Below, in pieces: positions 43,486 through 52,965 of a DNA stretch of 64,000 nt. The DNA is from DASWJZ01 sp963739005 (GTDB taxonomy: Bacteria > Pseudomonadota > Alphaproteobacteria > Rhizobiales > Afifellaceae). Below the pieces are notes generated by a model. It saw only the letters and a program-made list of their open reading frames with translations. It did no database searches and was not told the DNA's origin. Location: NCBI GenBank assembly GCA_963739005.1, contig CAVTYQ010000004.1, positions 552,589 to 616,588 of the forward strand. Reading direction: 5' to 3'. Position 1 is the stretch's first letter. Each line of letters opens with the position of its first letter. The position numbers were made by a program, and so were the translations under genes.

Positions 43486-44991
43486 ATGGCGGAACTGGCG
43501 GATATCGGCGTGCTCGGGCTTGCCGTGATGGGCGCGAACCTGGCCAGGAACGCGGCGCGAAAGGGCTTCGGCGTCGCCCTCTATAACCGCCATGCCGACC
43601 GCACGGACGCGCTCGTCAAGGAGCATGGCGGCGAGGGGCGCTTCCTCCCCGCGAAGGAACTCGCCGCGTTTGTCGCTTCGATCAAGCCGCCGCGTCCGAT
43701 CATCATCATGGTCAAGGCCGGGGCGCCGGTCGACGCGGTGATCGACGAACTCATCCCGCATCTCGACCCGGGCGACATCGTCATCGACGGCGGCAACTCG
43801 CAATACACCGACACCAACCGCCGCGCCGCCGCGCTGAAGCAAAAAGGCTTCCGCTTCGTCGGCATGGGCGTATCGGGCGGCGAGGAGGGGGCGCTGCTGG
43901 GCCCGAGCATGATGCCGGGCGGTGAGCGCGAGGCCTATTCGCGGATCGAGCCGATCGTGAAGAAGATGGCGGCCGAGGTCGATGGCACGCCATGCGTTAC
44001 CTACATCGGTCCGGAAGGCGCCGGCCACTACGTGAAGATGGTGCATAACGGCATCGAATACGCCGACATGCAGCTGATCGCCGAGGCCTACGATCTCCTG
44101 AAATCGGTCTACGGCCTAAGCGCCGCGGCGATCGCGGACATCTTCGTGGAATGGAAGAAGGGCGACCTCGATTCCTACCTGATCGAGATCACGTCCGAGG
44201 TGCTCCGAAAGAAGGACTCGTCGAGCGGGGCGCTGGTCGACAAGATCGTCGACGAGGCGGAGCAGAAGGGGACCGGCCGCTGGGCCGTGCAGTCGGCGCT
44301 CGATCTCGGCGTGCCGCTGACGACGATCACGGAGGCGGTGTTCGCGCGCGCTCTCTCGGCGCGGCGGGAGCAGCGGATCGCCGCGGAGAAGATCATCGCG
44401 CATGCGCCGATATCGCCGCGAAAACCTTCGTCTGCAGACATCGATGCGATCCGCGATGGGCTCTACGCCTCCAAGATCGTCGCCTACGCGCAGGGCTTCG
44501 AGGAAATGGCGGTGGCCTCGCAGGAGTTCGGCTGGGACCTGAAGCTCGGCGAGCTCGCGATGATCTGGCGCGGGGGCTGCATCATCCGCGCGGCGCTTCT
44601 GCACCGCATCCGCGAGGCCTTTCAGGCGGAAGGCGCGGTCCCGAACCTTCTGCTGCATCAATTCTTCCGCGATGCGGTGAAGAAAGCCGAGCAGAACTGG
44701 CGCAAGATGGTGACGCTCGCGGTGGAAAGCGGCGTGCCGGCGCCGGCCTTTTCCTCCGCGCTCGCCTACTACGACGGCATGCGTCGCGCGCGCGGGCCCG
44801 CCAACCTGCTGCAGGGCCTCCGCGACTACTTTGGCGCACACACCTATGCCCGTCTCGACAAGCCGGGAAAATTCCACACCCGCTGGGCGCAGGACGGAAA
44901 CGAGGTCGCGATCGACGCGCGCGCGGCGAATGATGAGGGGAGAGGCGTCGCAGGCGTCGTGAAGCGGCGCGCGATCAGCCGGGAAGTGTAG
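43486..44991 (+). CDS. gnd: 6-phosphogluconate dehydrogenase (decarboxylating)
   Basis: The 501-residue enzyme has an NADP-binding Rossmann start (IGVLGLAVMGANLARNAA, about 6-23), the GGNSQYTDTNRRAA and GVSGGEEGALLGPSMMPGG blocks (substrate and catalysis, about 104-145), and the YVKMVHNGIEYADMQLIAEAYDLL helix with Lys and Asn catalytic residues. IIWRGGCIIRAALL-like segments follow in the C-terminal domain. It oxidises 6-phosphogluconate to ribulose 5-phosphate. The C-terminal tail is about 30 residues longer than usual. Confidence 0.95.
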   Translation: MAELADIGVLGLAVMGANLARNAARKGFGVALYNRHADRTDALVKEHGGEGRFLPAKELAAFVASIKPPRPIIIMVKAGAPVDAVIDELIPHLDPGDIVIDGGNSQYTDTNRRAAALKQKGFRFVGMGVSGGEEGALLGPSMMPGGEREAYSRIEPIVKKMAAEVDGTPCVTYIGPEGAGHYVKMVHNGIEYADMQLIAEAYDLLKSVYGLSAAAIADIFVEWKKGDLDSYLIEITSEVLRKKDSSSGALVDKIVDEAEQKGTGRWAVQSALDLGVPLTTITEAVFARALSARREQRIAAEKIIAHAPISPRKPSSADIDAIRDGLYASKIVAYAQGFEEMAVASQEFGWDLKLGELAMIWRGGCIIRAALLHRIREAFQAEGAVPNLLLHQFFRDAVKKAEQNWRKMVTLAVESGVPAPAFSSALAYYDGMRRARGPANLLQGLRDYFGAHTYARLDKPGKFHTRWAQDGNEVAIDARAANDEGRGVAGVVKRRAISREV

Positions 44992-45004
44992 CTTTCAAAG
45001 GACG

Positions 45005-45036
45005 GGGCGGCGCGAAGGAGCTTCCCCACGCCGCCC
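45005..45036. terminator. Hairpin between gnd and the converging secreted-protein gene
   Basis: GGGCGGCG (45005-45012) pairs with CGCCGCCC (45029-45036), with a smaller GAAG/CTTC hairpin inside the loop. It lies in the 75-base gap between convergent genes and could stop transcription from both sides, though no T run is present. Confidence 0.45.
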
Positions 45037-45066
45037 TGGTGACTGGCGAGAGCTGAAGTCGATGAC

Positions 45067-45462
45067 TCACTCGCCGCCGGGATCCTCGACGTCGAAGCGG
45101 GAGGGGATCGAGCGGGCTTCGTAGATCATCAGCCCGTGCGTGTGCGGATCGACGCGGATCGCGAACGACTTGCCCGATTGCAGAAAGTAGGTGTGCCCCG
45201 AGTTGCCGATCTCGATATCGAAACCGGGGACGACGCAACCAGCGCCGCAATCGAGTTGAAGATAGTCGTCGGGATCGAGCGAGTAGGTGGAGTCCCACTG
45301 GTCGTCATCAGCCGACTTCGTCCGGGTGCTCACGGCCACGTCGGCCTTATTGTAGATCGTGACCATGCTGCCGGCCGCCGACTCGACGGCGAAAGCCTGG
45401 GATGAGGACATCGCTGCGACGGCGCCGAGCAATGCAGAGCTAAGAAACGCGGCAACTTTCAT
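45067..45462 (-). CDS. Hypothetical secreted protein, 131 aa
   Basis: A signal peptide covers residues 1-25 (ending QAFA). The mature part is small and acidic, with VTIYNKADVAVSTRTKS, one Cys pair (LDCGAGCVV, likely disulfide-bonded) and strand-rich sequence. I do not recognise the family. A clear Shine-Dalgarno (AGGGAG) precedes the ATG. It follows the EF-hand gene by 39 bases and could be co-transcribed with it. Confidence 0.72.
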   Translation of the reverse strand: MKVAAFLSSALLGAVAAMSSSQAFAVESAAGSMVTIYNKADVAVSTRTKSADDDQWDSTYSLDPDDYLQLDCGAGCVVPGFDIEIGNSGHTYFLQSGKSFAIRVDPHTHGLMIYEARSIPSRFDVEDPGGE

Positions 45463-45501
45463 CTCACTTGTCTCCCTCTTTTAATGTCCGCGTGGTCGTC
45501 G

Positions 45502-45990
45502 TCACGCGGGCGGCTTGGCCAGCTCGGCGATGCGAACCTCGATCTCATGAGGCAGCAGAAATGCCTTTTCGAATTCGCTGGGGTTGAGAAAACCGTTCTG
45601 GTCCTCGTCGACCTTGGAGAAGTCACGCAGCAAAGCCGCGGATAGTTCCTGCTCCGAAAGATAGCCGTCGACGTTCGTGTCGGCCGTTATGAAGACGTTT
45701 GCCATCGCTGAATAAGCAAGACCGATCTGCTTGTCGGCGATGGGGATACCGGCGTCTCGCGGATCCCAGCTGTTCCATTCGTCGGTTGAGATCCTCCCGT
45801 CGCTGTCGAAGTCGAGCGAAAGGAGCAGATATTGGCGGAAGAGATCATACTCCGAAGGCGATATGAATCCGTCTCCGTTCAGGTCGTGATCCAGGAAGAT
45901 CGAATCCTCCGCCCATGCGAGCTGCGCTGTAGAGCAGAGCGCAACGACCGCCATTACTTGGAATGCCCTAAGAAGCACTGGTTTCATCAT
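45502..45990 (-). CDS. Secreted EF-hand calcium-binding protein
   Basis: The 162-residue protein has a signal peptide (residues 1-27, AWA) and four EF-hand loops: DHDLNGDGFISPSE, DFDSDGRISTDE, DTNVDGYLSEQE and DEDQNGFLNPSE. Each has the Asp/Asn ligands at positions 1, 3, 5 and the Glu at 12. It is probably a periplasmic calcium sensor or buffer. ATG 45990 starts MMKPVLLRAFQVM; a longer start at 46029 would spoil the signal peptide. Confidence 0.88.
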   Translation of the reverse strand: MMKPVLLRAFQVMAVVALCSTAQLAWAEDSIFLDHDLNGDGFISPSEYDLFRQYLLLSLDFDSDGRISTDEWNSWDPRDAGIPIADKQIGLAYSAMANVFITADTNVDGYLSEQELSAALLRDFSKVDEDQNGFLNPSEFEKAFLLPHEIEVRIAELAKPPA

Positions 45991-46102
45991 CACGCTTCTC
46001 TTTCGTCTCGCTTGCGCGCTCCGCAACATTACGAACGAACATGGTGAAGGTCTTCGTTAACCTAAAAAGAGGGTTAAGGCCGACCGAGCGAACTACGCGC
46101 CG

Positions 46103-46909
46103 CTAGCCGGGCGGCCGACAGGCTTCGAAAAGCGCCGTGCCGCCCACCGCCGCCAGCCTGGAATCGACCTCGCTGCCGATCTCTTCGCCGGTCATGGGCC
46201 AAGGCCTGGCGCGCGCGTCGACCGAGTCCGGAAAGAGGATGTAGAGCACATCGCCCGCCACGATCCCGTCGCCGTTTCGTGCGTTGGGCTCGGCGCCGTT
46301 CAGCGCCCTGAGCAGGGCGATCGAGCTTTCGCCAAGCGGCTCCGGCGGGCCGACGTCGGCGACGATGAAGGGTGTCCATTTCTTCGTCGCCGAGTGATAG
46401 GCCGCGCCGACATCGCCGAGCTTGCCTGTTCCGGCGTTCCCCAAGAACGGTTCCGGAAACACGAGGTAGGGGACCGTGCTCGCGTCGACGTAGCGCTTCG
46501 GATCGCGTTCGTCGGGGTTGACCCGGTCGAGAAGCGCCGTCTTGGAAACGAAGAAGCCCTGGTCGGGACCGGACGGCTGCACGTACGCCTTGTCCGGATT
46601 CGCCGGGTCCTGGGCAAGCACATTGGCCCACCAGTCGGTATTGGGATAGCCGGCGTTCGCGAGGCAATCGAGCCCGGCGCCGCCTTTGCCGCAGCGCTTC
46701 CCGACGTCGCCGGGATGATAGGCCCGCGGTGATCCGTCGGCATCGACTGATGTCCACCCCGTTACGTAGAGGTAGGCGCTCTTGTCGCCGTTTCGATAAA
46801 GCTGCGTTCCGTCGTATTTGAACCAGGGTTCGAACGGGCACACCGCCGCCGCTGCGCCGCCGGGAAGGGTTGCAAGGAGTGATAAGGCGATCCACGCGGC
46901 CGCGTTCAT
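46103..46909 (-). CDS. Secreted GH75 (chitosanase)-like protein
   Basis: The 268-residue protein has a signal peptide (1-21, AAA) and the layout of fungal-type chitosanases: YLYVTGWTSVDADGSPRAYHP, LDCLANAGYPNTDWW, PDQGFFVSKTALLD, RYVDASTVPYLVFPEPF and IVADVGPPEPLGESSIALL with the conserved acidic residues (Asp in DVGP, Glu in GESS). It should cut partly deacetylated chitin-like polymers in the periplasm or outside. It lies 77 bases downstream of the three-domain polymer synthase. The start at 46909 opens the signal peptide. The family is recognised from motifs alone. Confidence 0.66.
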   Translation of the reverse strand: MNAAAWIALSLLATLPGGAAAAVCPFEPWFKYDGTQLYRNGDKSAYLYVTGWTSVDADGSPRAYHPGDVGKRCGKGGAGLDCLANAGYPNTDWWANVLAQDPANPDKAYVQPSGPDQGFFVSKTALLDRVNPDERDPKRYVDASTVPYLVFPEPFLGNAGTGKLGDVGAAYHSATKKWTPFIVADVGPPEPLGESSIALLRALNGAEPNARNGDGIVAGDVLYILFPDSVDARARPWPMTGEEIGSEVDSRLAAVGGTALFEACRPPG

Positions 46910-46986
46910 CGTCGTCCTTTTTGACCTTGGTAGTTCAACGGGCAGGGCGTGTGCCCCGGATTGTCGATTGTGCCTGCGCCTCTGCA

Positions 46987-49900
46987 TCATGACGCCGAGA
47001 CCGTGGCTGTGCGCTCGAGCTTGTCCCAGCGCGCCAATTGCCCCTTGATCGCCCCGGCGATCGCCTTGACCAGGACGACGTAGAGGATCTGGCGGTACAT
47101 CACCCGTTGCAGCGGGATCAGGAACAGAAGGCGAGCGTCTTCGCGCCGTTCGGCGATGAAGCCGGCGACGGCAGCGGCTCCGTCGACGAAGCTGAAGACC
47201 AGATAGGACTCAAGCAGGAGCAGCGCGTCGGCGCTGATGGGGAGGCCAGGATGGAACCATTTGTGCACGGCCAGCCCGAGGATTCCGGCGACGAACATGA
47301 CGTCGGCGATCGGAGCAAGGACGGGAAGCGCGAACTGGAAGATCGCCATGTGCGGAAACGCGATGAAGCAGAGCCCGCTTCGCCGCGGCTGCAGGAAGGC
47401 CTGCCGATGCTTCCACATGTTCTGCAAGGTTCCGAACGCCCAGCGATAGCGCTGGCGGACCAGCGCGCGGAGCGTCTCCGGCGCCTCGGTGAAAGCCACG
47501 GCGTCGGGCGCGTAGACGACCTTCCACCCTTTGCGCAGCAATGAGATCGTGAGGTCGGCGTCTTCCGCCACTGTCTCGCTGCTGTAGAGACCCGCCTGCT
47601 CGACGGCCGAGCGTCTCCACGCTCCGACAGCGCCCGGAACGACGGTGATGCCGCCGATGATCTCGAACGCGCGCCGGTCGAGGTTCTGCGCGGTTATGTA
47701 TTCGAGCGCCTGCAAGCGCGTCAGGATGTTGGTGCGATTGCCGACCTTGGCGTTGCCGGCGACCGCTCCGATCGACGGGTCGGCGAAGTGTCGAATGAGG
47801 GCGGAGATCGTGTCGGGACGGTAGAGCGTGTCGGCGTCGAGCGCGATGATGAACTCGCCCGTCGTGGACTTGATGCCGAGGTTCAACGCGGAGGCTTTCC
47901 CGCCGTTCCGCTTCGTCAGCAGGCGGACCTCGGTCCCTTCGAAGGCGCGGCGGAGGGTCTCCAGCGTCGAATCGGTGGAGCCGTCGTCGATGACCACGAT
48001 TTCCAGATTCGGATAGTTCGACCGGCGTATCGAGTTGACCGTCTCGACGACCACCTTCTCTTCGTTGAACGCCGGCACGAGCACGGAGACCGTAGGCAGC
48101 GCAATGTCCACGAGTGGCCTGCGCCGGCGGGGAAGCCCGGCCAGCAACATGATGATCGCGACCCTGCCGATGCCGAGGACGATCGCCAGAAAGAGCAGGC
48201 GGCCGGCCCAGACGACGACCGTCCCGAGGAAGCTGATCCCCGTGCTTTGAATGAGCAGCGGGTTCGGGTTGCCCTGCACGACCGGCATGAAGGCGTCGCC
48301 CGACAGCCCGACAAGGTCGGCGATCGACGCAAACTCGTAGCCCCTCGCGCGGAGCTCGGTGATGATCTTGGGGAGCGCGGCAATGGTTCCGGATCGGTCG
48401 CCGCCCGCGTCATGCAGAAGAATGACGTGCCCGGCATTACTTTCCGCCGCGCGGATCACGCGATCCGCGATCAGATCGCCGTTTGAGATCTGCCAGTCGT
48501 TCGGGTCGATCAGCATATCGACCATGATGTAGCCGAGAGCGCTCGCCTTGATGGCGACCTCCAACTCGCCGTAGCTGCTGCCGAGATCGTCCGACGCGTA
48601 GGGAGCGCGGAAGAGCAGCGTGTCGTGCCCGATCGTGCTCTCCAGCACGCGCTGCGTGCCGGAAAGCTCGACATCCATCTGCATGTCGCTGATGCGGCTC
48701 AGATCCGGGTGCGAGAAGGTGTGGTTGCCGATCTCGTGTCCTTCATCGAGCATGCGCCGTAGAAGGCTCGGTTCGCGGAGGACGTTGCTGCCGACGACGA
48801 AGAAGGCGGCGGGAACGTTGTAGCGCTTCAGGACATCGAGGATTTTTGGCGTAAAGCGCGGATCGGGGCCGTCGTCGAACGTCAGCGCGAGCTTGTTGGG
48901 GAATTTGTCTCCCCAGCGGTGCAGCGTGCGTCGCTCCGGCTGCGACGCGAAGGCCTCGCCGTAGATGGTGCCGTCGCTGGCGATGCTGAGTTCGCGGCGG
49001 CCGTCCTTCTGCTCCCCGCTGACGCTGAAGACCTCCCCGCCTCCGGCAACCTCAAAAGGGTAGGTGTAGCCGAGCCCCGTAAGCATGTCGGCCGACACCT
49101 GCCCGCCACGTCGGAGGCGGTCGAGTAGAGTCCATGTCGACGGATCTTCGCCCCCGAGATTGCGGAAGGAGACGTTTGCGACGCCCAGCTTTTCCATCAG
49201 GCGATGGAAATTGAAGAACGTGATCGCGTCTTGGACGAAGATCCGCTGCAGCCCTTCGCTGTCGGCGAATTTGACGTTCCCAAGCGAGGCGCCTGGATGG
49301 AAGATTCTCGTCAGCCCGCCCCTGGCGAGCGTTTCGATGACGTCGTCGAACGACAGCATGCGCCCGTTGCGGCCGCCATTCGTGATCTGATAGCTCGGGC
49401 CGGGAATCTCGACCGCGAGCGCCTCGGCGCGGCGGCTCTTCACCCACCCTTGCAGCGCCGCACTCACGGCGGCTGTCCGGTCTTCCGGAACGATATCCAA
49501 CGTCCCCGCCGCGTAGTCCTTGTCCTTGAGGATCACGTAGTCGGCGGGGGTCGCCGCGACCTTCCAGACGCCGCTCTTGTCGGCAAGGGGCGCACGAACG
49601 ACAAGAAGCATGTTCTGCGCCCGAAGCTGCGGCGCGAGGCTTGCCAGGATTCTGCCGAGCTGCGCGACATCGCCCGGCTCAAGACCGTCGAAATCGATGG
49701 CGACGCCCTCAGCCCCGATCTGCTTCAGCGTGCCGAGCAGATCCTGGATGAAGTGCTGCTTCGTGGCAAAATCCCCCGCAAGAAGACGCCGCGTTCCGGT
49801 CATCTCGACGTCGTCGGAGCCGAGATTGTCGAGGATCGGGACGATCGTCGGGCGTCGGCTTGCCTCCGTGACCGGCCACCGGCGCGGTCCCAAGGCGTCG

Positions 49901-50601
49901 CCGAGTGCGGCGCGATCGTCGGAAGGATCGAGCGCGATACCGCCGAGTGCATTGACGTGCAGCCAGGCCGGAAGCAGGTAATCGATATTCGCCTGGTTGC
50001 GGCCGAGAGAATAAGCCGCGCTCTTGTCGATATCGTCCAGCGAGACGAAAACCTTCGTCGTCGGCGCCGTCTCGTTTGGCAGAATGCTGTCGATCCATTT
50101 CGTCGCCGCGCCGCTGATCGAGTCGATCGAGAGCCCGGCGCTGAGGATTTTCAGCGGCCTGTCGAGAAAGGCGGCGGGAATCTTTTCGATCTCGCCCGCT
50201 TCCGGCGTGGGCCCGGCGGGTTTGTCCTGCGGATCCGTGTCGGCTTTCGCCGGCACGACCGGAATGGGACTTGTCGGCTCGGACCTCCGCGCGGTGGCGT
50301 GATCCTCGGCGTCCAGCCTTTCAAACACGTTCGTATAAGAGATACTGAGGTCTGGCGGAAAGAGCGTCCGCGCGATGATGACCGTAAGCGACGTCACCGC
50401 AAAGGCGAATATCGCCAGGCAGATCGCCCTGAACGCGTATTCTCGGAAGCGGGAATCGGTGAAGAAGACCGGGCGCTCCACGCGCACCGGCGCAGGCTGC
50501 GCCGCCGCAAGCTCCCGTTGCCTGCGTCCCCGAAGTGAGACAGCCGGCCTTCGGCGGGGAAGCAAACGGGTTCGGTGGAGGATGTCGTCGCCCAACGACA
50601 T
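46987..50601 (-). CDS. Three-domain polysaccharide synthase: GH18-like domain, NodB deacetylase, GT2 glycosyltransferase
   Basis: The 1204-residue membrane protein has a basic cytoplasmic start, one helix at 54-81, then a GH18-like domain (about 181-500) with the DFDGLE catalytic element (303-308). A NodB polysaccharide deacetylase follows (568-765): TFDDGPD (Asp576, Asp577), HTFSH (His627, His631) and RAPYA. After a helix pair (790-820) comes a processive GT2 domain: VIDDGS (Asp872, Asp873), DAD (922-924), ED (1013-1014) and QRYRW (1050-1054), then helices to about 1185. It resembles a chitin/PNAG-type synthase that also deacetylates and perhaps trims its product. ATG 50601 is chosen; TTG 50691 is also in frame. 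Confidence 0.9.
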   Translation of the reverse strand: MSLGDDILHRTRLLPRRRPAVSLRGRRQRELAAAQPAPVRVERPVFFTDSRFREYAFRAICLAIFAFAVTSLTVIIARTLFPPDLSISYTNVFERLDAEDHATARRSEPTSPIPVVPAKADTDPQDKPAGPTPEAGEIEKIPAAFLDRPLKILSAGLSIDSISGAATKWIDSILPNETAPTTKVFVSLDDIDKSAAYSLGRNQANIDYLLPAWLHVNALGGIALDPSDDRAALGDALGPRRWPVTEASRRPTIVPILDNLGSDDVEMTGTRRLLAGDFATKQHFIQDLLGTLKQIGAEGVAIDFDGLEPGDVAQLGRILASLAPQLRAQNMLLVVRAPLADKSGVWKVAATPADYVILKDKDYAAGTLDIVPEDRTAAVSAALQGWVKSRRAEALAVEIPGPSYQITNGGRNGRMLSFDDVIETLARGGLTRIFHPGASLGNVKFADSEGLQRIFVQDAITFFNFHRLMEKLGVANVSFRNLGGEDPSTWTLLDRLRRGGQVSADMLTGLGYTYPFEVAGGGEVFSVSGEQKDGRRELSIASDGTIYGEAFASQPERRTLHRWGDKFPNKLALTFDDGPDPRFTPKILDVLKRYNVPAAFFVVGSNVLREPSLLRRMLDEGHEIGNHTFSHPDLSRISDMQMDVELSGTQRVLESTIGHDTLLFRAPYASDDLGSSYGELEVAIKASALGYIMVDMLIDPNDWQISNGDLIADRVIRAAESNAGHVILLHDAGGDRSGTIAALPKIITELRARGYEFASIADLVGLSGDAFMPVVQGNPNPLLIQSTGISFLGTVVVWAGRLLFLAIVLGIGRVAIIMLLAGLPRRRRPLVDIALPTVSVLVPAFNEEKVVVETVNSIRRSNYPNLEIVVIDDGSTDSTLETLRRAFEGTEVRLLTKRNGGKASALNLGIKSTTGEFIIALDADTLYRPDTISALIRHFADPSIGAVAGNAKVGNRTNILTRLQALEYITAQNLDRRAFEIIGGITVVPGAVGAWRRSAVEQAGLYSSETVAEDADLTISLLRKGWKVVYAPDAVAFTEAPETLRALVRQRYRWAFGTLQNMWKHRQAFLQPRRSGLCFIAFPHMAIFQFALPVLAPIADVMFVAGILGLAVHKWFHPGLPISADALLLLESYLVFSFVDGAAAVAGFIAERREDARLLFLIPLQRVMYRQILYVVLVKAIAGAIKGQLARWDKLERTATVSAS

Positions 50602-50757
50602 AAACGGCACGCTCACTGGTTGCGCGTATGCCCGCGCCAGCAGATGTGCCGCATCTCCCCGGACGATATTGGGGTGGCTTGCGTTCGACAATTAAAATTG
50701 GAGGCGTCTTAAGCTTACACCCAGATAATCAACGTTTAAGGTTAATATTCCAGCGTC

Positions 50758-50776
50758 ACTGCGGAAAAACCGCAGT
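50758..50776 (-). terminator. Hairpin after the TRAP gene cluster side, within AT-rich spacer
   Basis: ACTGCGG, loop AAAAA, CCGCAGT gives a perfect 7-base stem in the 272-base spacer between the synthase start and the dctM stop. It is not followed by a T run on the minus strand. It may be a weak terminator or a regulatory structure for the synthase promoter. Confidence 0.4.
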
Positions 50777-50873
50777 TATCGACTATCGGAAGTCAAGTCA
50801 CATACTGGCTATTCTCCAGCTACTACCAATCATCGTTAACGAGAATGGTAAAGACCCGGGATGCCGGGAAAGC

Positions 50874-52274
50874 TCAGTGCGTGACCAGCTCCGGTCCCAT
50901 GAGCGCGTAGGGAAGGACGGTCGACAGGATCGGCACGTAGGTCACGATCACCAGGAAGAGGAGCAGGACCGCGCAGAACGGCAGCGCCGCGCGCACCACC
51001 TGGAAGAGATCCATGCCAGTGATACCGGAGGTGACGAAGAGGTTGAGCCCGATCGGCGGCGTGATCATGCCGATCTCCATGTTGACCACCATGATGATGC
51101 CGAGGTGGATCGGGTCGACGCCGAGTTGAATGGCGATCGGAAAGACCAGCGGCGCCACGATCAGGAGCAACCCCGACGGCTCCATGAACTGGCCGCCGAG
51201 CAGCAACAGCACGTTGACCGCGATCAGGAAGGTCCACCAGTTGAAGCCGGCCCCGATCATCCAGTCGGTGATCGTCTGGGGAATGCGCTCTGTCGTCAGC
51301 ACGTGGGCGAAGAGCAGCGCGTTGGCGATGATGAACATCAGCATGATCGTCGTCCGCGCCGAATCGACTAGTACCTTCACGGTGTCGCGGTGGAAACAGC
51401 CGGGTATGAAGCGCGTTACGGTCAGGATGAGATTGCGCAGGACTGCACTGCCGAGTGGCTCGTCCGCTGTCCGCCACGGAACTCCTTTGAGCGGCCCCAT
51501 GTCGCGGTAGACGAAAATCGCCACCAGGAAGGCGTAGACCGCGGCGACGGCCGCCGCCTCAGTTGGTGTGAAGATGCCGCCATAGATGCCGCCGAGGATA
51601 ATGATGACGAGAAAGAGCCCGAAGGCGGAATCGCCGGCCGCTGCGGCGATCTCGCGAAAGCCGGCAAACGGTTGCGCCGGCAAGCCCTTGACCCGCGCCG
51701 CGACGTAGATCGCGATCATCAGCATCAGCCCGGCGACGATGCCCGGGATGATGCCGGCGAGGAACATGCGGCCGACCGACACGTCGGTCGCCGCGCAATA
51801 GACGACCATCACGATCGACGGCGGGATCAGGATGCCGAGCGTGCCGGCGTTGGCGATCACCCCGGCGGCGAACGCCGTCGTGTAGCCGACCTGGCGCATG
51901 CCGGCGATAGCTATGCTGCCGATCGCGACGACGGTCGCCGGCGACGATCCGGAGAGCGCGGCGAACAGCATGCAGGCGAAGACGCCGGCCATTGCGAGCC
52001 CGCCGCGGAACTGGCCCACGCAGGCGATGGCGAAGCGGATGATGCGCCGCGCCACGCCGCCGGTCGCCATGAAGTTCGAGGCGAGCACGAAGAACGGGAT
52101 GGCGAGCAGCGTGTAGCCCTGCGTCGATTGGAAGAATTTCAGTGCGATCGAGGCGAGCGAGTCGTGCGAAAAGAAGATGATGACGACGAGACTCGACAGG
52201 CCGAGCGACACGGCGATCGGCACGCCGAGCGCCAGCATCGTAAGGACGAGGATGAAGAGGACGGTCAATTCCAT
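50874..52274 (-). CDS. dctM: TRAP transporter large permease (DctM family)
   Basis: The 466-residue protein has about 12-13 helices. Signatures include LGVPIAVSLGLSSLVVI at the start, FFVLASNFMATGGVARRIIRFA, GSSPATVVAIGSIAIAGM and IPPSIVMVVYCAATDVSVGRMFLAGIIPG. It carries a substrate with sodium ions. It is the last gene of dctPQM, in the usual order. The substrate is unknown. Confidence 0.93.
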   Translation of the reverse strand: MELTVLFILVLTMLALGVPIAVSLGLSSLVVIIFFSHDSLASIALKFFQSTQGYTLLAIPFFVLASNFMATGGVARRIIRFAIACVGQFRGGLAMAGVFACMLFAALSGSSPATVVAIGSIAIAGMRQVGYTTAFAAGVIANAGTLGILIPPSIVMVVYCAATDVSVGRMFLAGIIPGIVAGLMLMIAIYVAARVKGLPAQPFAGFREIAAAAGDSAFGLFLVIIILGGIYGGIFTPTEAAAVAAVYAFLVAIFVYRDMGPLKGVPWRTADEPLGSAVLRNLILTVTRFIPGCFHRDTVKVLVDSARTTIMLMFIIANALLFAHVLTTERIPQTITDWMIGAGFNWWTFLIAVNVLLLLGGQFMEPSGLLLIVAPLVFPIAIQLGVDPIHLGIIMVVNMEIGMITPPIGLNLFVTSGITGMDLFQVVRAALPFCAVLLLFLVIVTYVPILSTVLPYALMGPELVTH

Positions 52275-52283
52275 CGTCGGGCT

Positions 52284-52868
52284 TCAGCGCGTGCCCGGCG
52301 AAGCGCCGCCGGACTGTTCCCGCAGAAGGTCCTCCGCCTCGTGGCCGGCGGCGAGGCCGTCGCGGCGGCCGGAAAGGATCATGACCGCCGCCTCGCCGGC
52401 GCGAAGCGCGAAGAGCGCCATGCCGATCGGCAGGATCGCGTAGACCGCCCAGCGCGGCCAATGCAGGTCGGAGGTCTTCAGCCCGACGGCGTACATCTTG
52501 CCGACATAGCCCGCGCCGCACACCTGCCCGGTCGCGAACGGGTCGCCGCAGGAGCCGTAGAAGAGGATGCCGGCGTAAACGATGCAGGCGAGCGCGCCGA
52601 GCACGGTCATCGCCCGGTAGGCGGGGGCCGGCAGCAGGCGGATCAGAATGTCGACGCCGAGATGCGCGCCGATCCGCATGGCGTAGCTCGCGCCGAACAG
52701 CACCAGCCAGGCAAACATGATGGTAGTGAGCTCGAGCGCCGCCGGCCAGCCCGAATTGAAAACGTAGCGGGCGACCACCTGGCTGAAAGTGACGATGGTC
52801 ATCGCCGCCAGGAGGAGGGCGATCACCGCCTCCTCCAGTCGCCGGGTCAGGTTGCGAAATGCCTCCAT
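52284..52868 (-). CDS. dctQ: TRAP transporter small permease (DctQ family)
   Basis: The 194-residue protein has four helices, and the DctQ pattern: LEEAVIALLLAAMTIVTFSQVVARYVFNSGWPAALELTTIMFAWLVLFGASYAMRIGAHLGVDIL. The loop between helices 3 and 4 is longer than usual, with two or three Cys (GSCGDPFATGQVCGAGY). It partners DctM, 9 bases downstream. Confidence 0.92.
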   Translation of the reverse strand: MEAFRNLTRRLEEAVIALLLAAMTIVTFSQVVARYVFNSGWPAALELTTIMFAWLVLFGASYAMRIGAHLGVDILIRLLPAPAYRAMTVLGALACIVYAGILFYGSCGDPFATGQVCGAGYVGKMYAVGLKTSDLHWPRWAVYAILPIGMALFALRAGEAAVMILSGRRDGLAAGHEAEDLLREQSGGASPGTR

Positions 52869-52965
52869 GGCGGGCCCCTCCCACCGGCCGCTCGTCGGGC
52901 CGGAACCGCCTTAAGCGAGGTTAGGGCCCGCGCCTCCCGGCCCGGGCCCCTCTTGATTGTCTTGT

